Part shown: in pieces, positions 11,533 to 20,199 of the stretch | Layout of the letters: each line of letters begins with the position of its first letter | Numbering within the stretch: the stretch's first letter is position 1 | Made by a program: the position numbers and the translations under genes | Notes under the pieces: model-generated | The model's database searches: none | The model's input: the letters and a program-made list of their open reading frames with translations, nothing else | Told to the model about the DNA's origin: nothing | DNA from: Strongyloides papillosus | Taxonomy: Eukaryota > Nematoda > Chromadorea > Rhabditida > Strongyloididae | NCBI GenBank assembly: GCA_005656395.1 | Contig: SRSI01000050.1 | Coordinates: forward strand, 1,240,001 to 1,304,000 | DNA: 64,000 nucleotides | Direction of reading: 5' to 3'

Positions 11533-11975
11533 ATGACTTTTAATATTAATATTGTTGCTTCTTGTTGTACACATAGAGAATTGGATGCTTTGCACAAGAC
11601 TGTAGAAGAATTCAAAGCTGAAAGTGGCAAAAAAGTTGATCTCGTAATATATCGTGGTGATTTTTAGGTAGGTATAACTAATTTTTACTGTTTTTAATAT
11701 TTAATTCTGTCAAGAATTAAGGAGTTCGTGATTAAATGAACTATTCCCCTAAATATAATGCTTTAGAAACATTCTATAGATAATATTCTGGTATGAAGAA
11801 TGCATCTTACCTAACAATATTTATTGGTGAAAAACATAAAGCTAGTTCTTATCTTTCAGAACTTCTCATGGCGATTGAGTTGCTCCAAATATATAATATA
11901 TGGGATCCTCTTCCGTTGTTTAATTTGCTGAATTACACATATTTGCACAGTGCTCAGCGGAAAATCATTTCCAAT
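11533..11975 (+). pseudogene. RNA lariat debranching enzyme (DBR1) pseudogene, N-terminal part
   Basis: Recognisable pieces of DBR1, the metallophosphoesterase that opens intron lariats. The start at 11533 leads to THRELD, a degraded form of the conserved HGELD metal site, then VDLVIYRGDF ending in TAG at 11665, where the family has glutamine. That TAG abuts a GTAGGT donor, so CAG to TAG at an exon end is the simple reading. After a presumed ~47-nt intron come LRSS-stop-LNELFP, a frameshift, KYNALETFYR-stop-YSG, LTIFIGEKHKASSYL, a further frameshift, then VAPNIYNMG. At least three stops and two or more frameshifts are visible. The intron is retained, so this is a duplicated rather than processed pseudogene. 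The C-terminal half is absent. Confidence 0.8.
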
Positions 11976-12545
11976 GTCATCCATGACGTCGGCAGAATCT
12001 TTCCGCTGAACACAACGCTCAAAATTTAAAACTGTTGTTTTGACAGACATTGTGCAATCATGAATACTTCAGAAAAATTTCGTCATTTCGACTACCAATT
12101 AATTTATTTTTAATTGTGCCCACATAATAAACATAAAATACAGGGTGGGCCAAAAGTTACGTTACAGTTGCATGAGTAAAAATGCAAATTTAGTATAAAT
12201 TTTATACTATATTAAATTATAAATTTCACATTTTATCATTATTATATCTTTGTCTTTTGATATTTATTATATTCATTTATTTTAATTATAGATATTAAGA
12301 GACAAATAAATTAAATTTACTCATGGAACACTTTATAACTGTTTAAATTTTTTTTGCAGTTGACATATTGTTATGATTTTATGTGCATTTTGTAGGGAAT
12401 AATTTATAGAATAACATACCACAAGATCGTCCTCAAGAATGATCTTATCGAAAAATTACATTAAGTTTAATCAAAATGTATAAATTTTTGTTTTAAAGAT
12501 ATATTTTATAATATTTTAATTAATTAAAAAATAGATACTTGATGT

Positions 12546-12726
12546 AATAAGAAAATGAATATTATCTATATAAATTTGAATAAAATGTCTCTTTTATTAT
12601 AATTTATTGTCTATAAAATAAGTTGAATTTTAGAAATAAAAGAGCCTTGAAAATATATTTAGGTGTATTTTCTTCTAGATCAATTGTACCAACACAGGGA
12701 GGCCAATAAAACCTTTTAAATTTACT
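12546..12726 (+). repeat. 5' long terminal repeat
   Basis: 181-nt direct repeat, identical by eye to 15325-15505, bounding the gag-pol reading frame. It begins AATAAG and ends TTTACT instead of the usual TG...CA. It is preceded by ATGT (12542-12545), also found after the 3' copy (15506-15509), consistent with a 4-nt target duplication. Confidence 0.85.
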
Positions 12727-12751
12727 GGACAAGGACATCTGGTTTCTTTAT

Positions 12752-15298
12752 ATGTTGGAGCATTTGGAGGAGCTAGGAGAAACTCTACCTGACACTGTTA
12801 GCAAGGATCGCTTTAAAGTCTACCTGGAAGTAGTGAAAAGTCTTTCGGAGGGTAAGGACTGGGATATTTCACTGGAGAAACAGGAGGCTGTGTTTGCGTT
12901 GTATAAGAAAAATCAGGATCGTGACTTTGGTAACAAGGCTGTGATTAAAAGTCTTGTGGAGCACCTGGAGAGTCTGTTGGGTCCTGTTAAGTTAGAAATG
13001 AATTCTTCTGGATCGAAGATGACATCATATAATTACAGTTGTATGGGTATTATTGATGCTTTCGATGGAGATAATTTCTCTTGTTTTTTGAAAAAGTTTG
13101 AGGCTGTAGTGAGCTTGGTGCCTGCTGATGGCAGTGATATTGATAGTAAGGTGAAAGCAAAGTTGTTGGTTTCAAAGTTGAGTCCAAGTGTTATTGAGAG
13201 GCTTCTTAAGTTCTCAAATGTGGACCTGGATGATTATAAACAACTGATTGGTGCTTTGAAGGATTTGTATCGTGAAAAAGTGATGAGTACTGTTACTGTT
13301 AGAATGAAATTGACTTCTTTGAAGAGAGGTGATTTCAGGTCAATTGAAGAGTATGGTAAAGAAATTATTAAATTGGCTGAATTGTTGTATTCTGATTCCA
13401 AAACTGAAGAAAGAGATAAGATGGTTACTGGAGAATTATGTGCGAAATTTGGTCCTTCTTATCTTACTGCTTGTGAAAATAATGCTCAGTGGATTCCTGA
13501 GGAAGTCTTGGAGATGATTGTTGCCAGGGAAAAAAGGCACAATTTTGGTATGAATACAGAAAAACGTAGACCAATGAATAATAGAGAAGGAAGAAATGAT
13601 GTAAGAAAATGTTGGAACTGTGGTGAAGAGGGTCATGAACGTAGAAATTGTAACGCGAATGTTACTTCCAATGCTAGCATGGAAGTTAGATCTTCAAATA
13701 AGGTATATATCAAAGGTCAACTGGTTGGTAATTCCAAAGTGTGTTTTGTTGATTCTGGAGCAGATGGTTCTCTGATGGATTATGACACTTATTTGGAATT
13801 GATGACTTGGGGTATTGAAATGACACCATGTGAATCGCTAATTTATTGGGGTGATATTTGTGAAGTTAATCGTATTAGAATATTGGGTATTGTCAATGTT
13901 GGTATGAAGTTCAATGAGAAAGGAAAATTGTTTCCATTTGAATTCAATGTAGTTGAAAATTCTGAAGTTATGAAATCATTGAAATGTAACATGGTAATTG
14001 GTGGTGATAATCTTTCAAAGTATGAATATGTGCAAAATTTGAAACAAAGATTTGTGTCTATTGATGGTGAAAGAATTAATTTATTGAGATACCAAGGATC
14101 TGATAAAATGGTTAATGTCTCCATGGGGAATGACTTGAATGCTTTGAATGTCACGTTGAATGTTTTTAGTGAGAGAAATTCATCAACTGTCAAGGATAAA
14201 TTTTGGAAAGAATTGCCTTTGTTGAAAGTAAAGAATAGAGAGGAACGATGTACCTTTGAATGTCCAAAGATTTCTTTCGAAGCTGATTGTGCTCCGCCGA
14301 AGTTTACAGGAGGTTTCATTAATGCCGAAAAACAACAATGTATAGAAGAACATACTGATGGATTGACAGAGCAAAAGGTCTTAATTCCAGGTGATTTTTC
14401 TGTTATGGCTGCTTACTTGACTGAAAAATTGGAAAATAAAGCTGAGGTTATTGAGACGCCTGAATTATCAAAGGCTTTTGATAATTCGAAATCACTGGTA
14501 TTGAAATGTGATGCTTCTTGTAGTGATGTTGGTTCAATGCTACCCCAAAATTTCTTGGTGAATGATGAGTGGAAGTTATTACCAATTGCCTTTTGGAGTA
14601 AGGGAATGCAATCGTCACGTTCATGTTTGTCTGCTGATTATTTGAGTCGCGGTGATGAAAATGATGGTTGTTCGACTATGTGTGCCATCACTAAGAGAGA
14701 AGTTTTGATGTTTATGGTAAAGTCATTCTTAAAAGATGGTAAGAAGAAGAAAGTTAATCCTTTTGATAAACGTTTAGCTGATAATTTAATTTTGGAACCT
14801 GATGAAACTATGTGTTGGAAGATTAATCTGATTAATCGTCCAGCTTTCAAAGTGCCTTGGATTTTGCTCCGGGAGAGATTGTCATTGATGAAAGAAAGAC
14901 ATATGCAAGGACACTTCTCAGCTGATAATGGTATTGCTAGTTTGAAACAGTTAAAATTCTGGATATTTATGTATTTGGATTATAAGAATTGTATTGGAAC
15001 TTGTATGATATGTCAGAAAGAAATTGTTCACAAGTTAGCAAAGTTGAAGAGTCACGTTGTCAAGGAAACTTCAAGACTTTTTGAAATGATTAATTTAGAT
15101 TTGTGTGGTCCTTTGTCTTGTACTGTCAATGAAAATTTACACTTGCTGAATATTGTCGATGATTTTACTTGTTTTTGGTTATGTTTTCCTGGGAATAGTA
15201 CATTAACTACATCTGTATTAGAGAAATTTATCTTAGTTATATCAATGTTTAGCAGTCTTGATAAAATAAGGATGAATGATGCAGATGAAATTAGCTAA
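12752..15298 (+). CDS. Ty3/gypsy-type gag-pol polyprotein lacking the reverse transcriptase core
   Basis: Single uninterrupted 848-aa frame between identical LTRs. It has a gag region; a CCHC zinc knuckle CWNCGEEGHERRNC near residues 287-300; an aspartic protease motif DSGA near 333; a remnant of the reverse transcriptase thumb/connection (FIN...IPGDFSVMAAYLT) near 515-560; part of RNase H (LKCDAS near 581, then a jump to DYLSR near 629); an integrase HHCC zinc domain (about 714-755); and only the first part of the integrase core (first Asp near 781). No polymerase YxDD motif is present, and RNase H and integrase are truncated, so it cannot be autonomous. The frame has nevertheless stayed open, which suggests recent insertion, mobilised in trans. 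A purine-rich tract with GGGTGGAGG just before 15325 is the likely second-strand primer. Confidence 0.85.
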   Translation: MLEHLEELGETLPDTVSKDRFKVYLEVVKSLSEGKDWDISLEKQEAVFALYKKNQDRDFGNKAVIKSLVEHLESLLGPVKLEMNSSGSKMTSYNYSCMGIIDAFDGDNFSCFLKKFEAVVSLVPADGSDIDSKVKAKLLVSKLSPSVIERLLKFSNVDLDDYKQLIGALKDLYREKVMSTVTVRMKLTSLKRGDFRSIEEYGKEIIKLAELLYSDSKTEERDKMVTGELCAKFGPSYLTACENNAQWIPEEVLEMIVAREKRHNFGMNTEKRRPMNNREGRNDVRKCWNCGEEGHERRNCNANVTSNASMEVRSSNKVYIKGQLVGNSKVCFVDSGADGSLMDYDTYLELMTWGIEMTPCESLIYWGDICEVNRIRILGIVNVGMKFNEKGKLFPFEFNVVENSEVMKSLKCNMVIGGDNLSKYEYVQNLKQRFVSIDGERINLLRYQGSDKMVNVSMGNDLNALNVTLNVFSERNSSTVKDKFWKELPLLKVKNREERCTFECPKISFEADCAPPKFTGGFINAEKQQCIEEHTDGLTEQKVLIPGDFSVMAAYLTEKLENKAEVIETPELSKAFDNSKSLVLKCDASCSDVGSMLPQNFLVNDEWKLLPIAFWSKGMQSSRSCLSADYLSRGDENDGCSTMCAITKREVLMFMVKSFLKDGKKKKVNPFDKRLADNLILEPDETMCWKINLINRPAFKVPWILLRERLSLMKERHMQGHFSADNGIASLKQLKFWIFMYLDYKNCIGTCMICQKEIVHKLAKLKSHVVKETSRLFEMINLDLCGPLSCTVNENLHLLNIVDDFTCFWLCFPGNSTLTTSVLEKFILVISMFSSLDKIRMNDADEIS

Positions 15299-15324
15299 AG
15301 AAGATGGAAAATTTTGGGTGGAGG

Positions 15325-15505
15325 AATAAGAAAATGAATATTATCTATATAAATTTGAATAAAATGTCTCTTTTATTATAATTTATTGTCTATAAAATAA
15401 GTTGAATTTTAGAAATAAAAGAGCCTTGAAAATATATTTAGGTGTATTTTCTTCTAGATCAATTGTACCAACACAGGGAGGCCAATAAAACCTTTTAAAT
15501 TTACT
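15325..15505 (+). repeat. 3' long terminal repeat
   Basis: Identical copy of 12546-12726. It contains AATAAA-like signals and is followed by ATGT, matching the flank of the 5' copy. Identity of the two LTRs implies recent insertion. Confidence 0.85.
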
Positions 15506-15635
15506 ATGTTAAAAAAGTTAGTTTAAAGCATATTTTTTCATAAAATGTCCCATTTTTACAGTATTACTTTTTTCATATATTTTCTTCTGTTACTACCTCA
15601 TTAAAAAATATTCTACTGAGAAAAAGTTAAGAATA

Positions 15636-16190
15636 CAGGGTTGTTTTTTTAAATGTAGAGTAGACAAATTTTGGAACACCATATTGAATAGTAAAAAATG
15701 ACCATTGCGTTGCGATTGGCATGGCAAATTGGTTCAAATTTGATCCATGCGTTGCGGTAGAAATAAATAATAAGTAGATAAAATTATAAAAGTAGTTGAA
15801 ATTTACTAAAATATATTATTGATAATATAAATTAACATAGTTTCATATTTCTTGATAAAGAGAAATCATACTTCTAAATAATATTTAATACAAAAATACC
15901 TCATTTTAATATTTATGTAAGGAAAATATAGTAAATACATAGATTATTTGAAAATTTAAAACATAATATTAAGAAACTACAATATATTTTTATATTTTAT
16001 AACTGACTACACGATTATCATTTTTCTTCTTTAGTTTGAATGTTTTAAAATGTAAAGTTTAACTTTTCTTAGCTTCAAATAGTTGACGCATCAATTTTAC
16101 ATTAGAATTCGCACCATTTTTTCCTAATATTTTTGGAGGTAAAATATATCTCCAAATTTTGTCTACTCTACTTTTAAAAAAACCACCCTG
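15636..16190. mobile_element. Small TA-flanked inverted-repeat element nested in the larger one
   Basis: The left end CAGGGTTGTTTTTTTAAA continues into GTAGAGTAGACAAATTTTGG and matches the reverse complement of the right end (about 16147-16190), over roughly 40 nt. TA flanks both sides (15634-15635, 16191-16192). No coding capacity in 555 nt; MITE-type. Confidence 0.75.
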
Positions 16191-16698
16191 TAGTTCGTTA
16201 TTATTATACCAACAAATGTTCAATTGCTAAACCTAAAATTAATCGGATCCCCTTCAATGTGGCTCAAGCTGTATCAAAACGCGCAATACAATATATGGTA
16301 AACAATTTCAAAAAATCCGATGAAACCATTTTAAAAAGACTAGTAAATAATGCTTTAGAAATAGCAACTTTTGTGCAAAGAATCAGGTGGTGGTCAACAA
16401 AAAGATATCATTTTTCACACATAATTGTATGAAATATTGTTCTTTTGCGAAATTTATTCATGAATTTTAAACTTTCAAGTAGGTTTAAATTAGATAAAGT
16501 TAAAAATATTTTTTTAAATGTCAAATATTAAAAAGTTATGTAACTTTTTTTAAGTTCATTCTTGAGAACGATCTTGTTAAATATTATTATCTAGCATATC
16601 TTCTACAAAATGCGTGTAATACCATAGAAATATATCGTCTAAAAAAAGTTATAAAGTGTTTTATTGCAACTGTGATGTGACTTTTGGCCCACCCTGTA

Positions 16699-18183
16699 AT
16701 TTGACTAAAGTTTGAAATCATTATTGAAATCAATTTTGTAATCCTATTAGCAAATAAAGTTACATCGTCTATACTAACTAAAGAATAATAAAGCGTAACT
16801 TTTGCAAATGGTTCTGTATCTTTTCCAGGATTATGTGATCTCGTGAAAATTCTAAATGACCCTATTTTTGCAATAGTGCAGAATTTTGTAAGCTTAATTA
16901 GATATCTTGTTACATCATAGATATGCATCAAATACTTTTCATTTTCAACTATTTCATTTGTTGCTGGAATTGATGTAAGAACTGGATAGGATATTTCATT
17001 GAAATTCTTTTTGTCTATTTTTATTTTGAGCTCCTTATAATTTTCCAATTTATCTTTAATAATGTAGAAGCTACGGTTATATGTTATTATTGTTTGAACC
17101 TTTTATGTATCTTAACAAGTTCATTTCTAATTTTTACTACATCTCCAACAGCAAAGTCGAAGTATGCTAATTCTGCATACAAATATGCTGTTACGGTTAT
17201 ATTATTACCGTTGGTTAGAAAAATAACTCTTCTAGGAACAGCCAAGTTAAATGAATCACTTATAAATGCTTCTATTTCATTTATTCTTCTGACTATACCT
17301 ATAATATTTACTTGAGTGTCTGAAGCAGTTTCAAAAATGCAACTTATATCATCATGATTGACATCAATGCCATAAAATTTAAATCTTCTTTCACTTGGAG
17401 AAAAGACAGTTGTTTCCAATGTTAAAGTTATTCCGACATTTGATGATTTAAATCTCTTTTGACTATCCTCTTTTGGTCCAAATGTATCTGCACTTTTTAA
17501 GTTAAGAGTATAATATCCACCAACTTCAATTTTGTCGTAGATGGAACTTGATGACTCACATTGAAAGCAAATGCATTCACATATTTTTCCTTCGTGATCA
17601 GCAATTAGTATATTAAATGTATGTCCTTTGTTGTCTTTTCTCTTACTAAAAGTGCTTTTATGAAGAATGAGAATATTGAGAAAACAAGTAAGTCTCGTTT
17701 TTGGTCCATTAGTAAAAACAAATTCTAAATTCTTTTCTTCTTCCTCAGTATCGTAAGGTTCATCAATATCATCATCTGTGATAGTTTGAATAACATCCAA
17801 GTCTTGTCGAGGAATAAAAGGAGTACAAGAGATAAAACTATAATTGATAACCTCAAGTTCTTTATGAAATTGTTTAAGAATAAAATCATATTTCACGCGG
17901 ACATTGATGGTTTGGACACTTATTTAAGCTTGTTTGTCCAATTTAAGAGCATTCAAAAGTTCTCCGGTGATTTCTTTTATTTTTCCTCTTAAAAGTCTTG
18001 AATAATTATCGGTCATTTCAAAACCGATATTCATATCATCTGACACCAAAAAATTTAATAATCTCCTAGAAATATTTATAAATAACTTACCTTGATAAAA
18101 AGTGGATAATTTTTAACTCGATTATCAAAATTGTCCACAGCATTCTGAAGAAAATTGACAGATAGAGAAGTAATATCAGCCAT
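16699..18183 (-). pseudogene. RPA1-like (replication protein A large subunit) pseudogene
   Basis: Reads right to left. A first exon (18183-18091) starts MADITSLSVNFLQNAVDNF and ends at a good GTAAGT donor. The next part (FLVSDDMNIGF) resembles the RPA1 N-terminal OB fold but is out of phase with exon 1 and appears to lack a piece. The frame then meets an in-frame TAA at 17926-17924. From there to 17087 a long frame carries two OB folds like RPA1 DNA-binding domains A and B: TRLTCFLNILILHKS...VGGYYTLN, and VNIIGIVRRINEIEAFISDS...NITVTAYL. A frameshift near 17090 moves the rest to another frame (to 16699). There the transposon end cuts it, removing the zinc-finger domain C. RPA1 binds single-stranded DNA in replication and repair. 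A fast-evolving functional paralogue is less likely given the stop, frameshift and truncation. Confidence 0.7.
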
Positions 18184-19123
18184 AGTAAGAAAAATATAAC
18201 TTATATAAGCAAAAGGTTTGGTTTTTTTAGCTGAAAAAATAATTTAGAAATACACACAAAACCAAATCATTTCTTTTTGATCGACCACCATACAAAACAA
18301 TATACAATACACGAGCATTTTGTTTGACCACCCTCCCATAATTAATAAAAATGCATAGAGCGGTTTGATATAAAAAACTGTATGCATTTTTCATAAAACT
18401 ACATAAGCATTTTTGCATAAACTGACACTATGCGGTTTATACTTTTTTAGACATGCTGGTTTTATAAAAAAAATCATGCGTCGGTTTAATATACAATTAC
18501 TGGTGTGGTTTATAAAAGAATATCCTATGTTGGTTTATAGGAAAACGTATTTTTTTCCACTCAATTATAAATTTAAACTTTAAAAATTAAATTAATAGTG
18601 AAATCATTTACAAAAATAATAAATAAAATTTTATTTATTACAAGATGAAAATAAATAAAAAATAAAGTAAAGGTATCCCTTCACGATGTTCTGGATGTTT
18701 CTAGAATTTGGGAGAATGTATTCCTAAAGCTATATAAATAGGGGTCGGTAACGAATCTAATCATTTTAAGTTTTGATAAGTCATCGTTTTGTATTAGTCC
18801 ATATTAATTATCTTAATTATTATTGTATACTTATAGGGGTTGCATTATAAATTAATAAAATATTTACTATAGTTTTCATACACATCATATATTAGAAAAC
18901 ATATGAATTAAGTCGTCGACATCCTTGATGAAGTCTTCCACCCATTTTTTAGTTACCAGTACTGGGGAAGAAATTTTTAAAGTAATATAATAGTATCCAA
19001 ACAATATTTGTAAAAGTTAATAATAATCTGAAAAAAATCACTGATAATAGTGGTAAGCGCAAACAAAGCGGGAAAAATAATCGTATTAAGACATGTTTGT
19101 TTGAATAATGTCTACTTTAATTA
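18184..19123. other. Intergenic, nothing coding recognised
   Basis: AT-rich. Between about 18340 and 18540 short GGTTTATA/GGTTTAATA words recur at intervals of a few dozen bases, a loose simple-repeat pattern. No gene supported. Confidence 0.45.
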
Positions 19124-19468
19124 CACTGAAAAACATAACGTGACATTGAGTCACGTAAAATTCGTGCTTGATGGACAGTCACAGACGAAACGTTAGGAAG
19201 ACTTATCACGTATCAGGAAAACATATCTAAACGATTGTTTTCCGTTACATTTCTTTTTTCAGTCCGTAACTTATTATTTTTCTTGCCAAACATTGCTTTC
19301 CATTTTTTCCACGTAAAATTGACATGTAAAAACTATTATTTTAAACGTTAAATAATGTAACATATGTTTTGAGTGACAAGATAATTTATTTAAAGACATG
19401 ACATATTATAATGACAGAGTGAAAATTAATAAGTAACGTGTTATAATGTCACGCTGTAATTTTCAGTG
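19124..19468. mobile_element. Inverted-repeat element with CACTGAAAA ends
   Basis: The left end CACTGAAAAACATAACGTGA faces the right end TCACGCTGTAATTTTCAGTG; about 24 end bases match as inverted repeats with few mismatches. The element is 345 nt with no coding frame. No clear target-site duplication is visible. Confidence 0.6.
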
Positions 19469-19745
19469 ACAAAATTCCCTCTAATAGAGTTATTGGTTTT
19501 GGAGTTACCGAAGAAGAACCTTTAAATAATAAAGACGTTGTTATGGAAGATATAAACATATCTACCAAAAACTCTGGAGGAAAATGTACTTCAGAAGTTT
19601 CTAAATTCAATGATTTGGTAGATTCTTAATGAGTTGTACAATTTTTGCAACGTTTTAGAATTTCACAGAAGTATAACAGTAAAGAACAATCTCATGACGA
19701 ATGTTTGATCAGGAATGGTTCACTGATCAAGAAGGAACAATTATG
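19469..19745 (+). pseudogene. Possible coding remnant
   Basis: One frame runs from the end of the preceding element through RVIGFGVTEEEPLNNKDVVM to a TAA-TGA pair near 19629, then stays open in the same frame (VVQFLQRFRISQKYNSKEQS) to about 19745. Composition is protein-like and less AT-rich than its surroundings. It matches no family I recognise and may be the relic of a transposon gene. Confidence 0.3.
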
Positions 19746-20199
19746 AAAATTATGTCATTTACACGTTAGATTAATTTTTATATGTCTTATTAATAATATT
19801 TTTATATCTATTTAATTGTTCTTTTATAGTTTGGAACCAATAAATTAAAATTTACTAAATTATAAGACGAATAACATACAAAAATTTTTTTATAATATAC
19901 TCTTTAAATAAATATGTAGTCAATTATTTAAAATGTTACATACAATCTTAAAACGTGCAACATGCACATATTTTTTAAATGTATATGTATATTACGAGAA
20001 TATACTAATACATAATAATTAAACAATCGTGAATATTCTTTTTTAAATCGTAAAAAAATAAATGATACTACAAATATATTTTAAAATAATTTATTGAATA
20101 TAAAGAAAAATTTACACAGAAATAAATAAAATTTCCCGACTATGTTTCATAGCTATGAGTTTTTGTGTGTATTAAGAGAAGTTACAATTGTGATTAGAT

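Larger units (their letters stand above)
12141..16696. mobile_element. TA-flanked inverted-repeat element (Tc1/mariner-like), interrupted by two others
   Basis: Outer ends read CAGGGTGGGCCAAAAGT on the left and its complement on the right. About 29 of 32 end bases match, and TA lies on each side (12139-12140, 16697-16698). A second matched pair, ACAAGATCGTYCTCAAGAAT, lies further in (about 12420 and 16575). Removing the nested LTR element and the small element leaves about 1 kb with no transposase, so it is non-autonomous. The right end lies inside the RPA1-like pseudogene. Confidence 0.8.

Noticed and set aside
16240..16420. Open + strand stretch (FNVAQAVSKRAIQYMVNN...) near the right end of the outer transposon
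   Set aside because: Looks mildly protein-like but matches no family I know, has no start or splice context, and could not be tied to a transposase.
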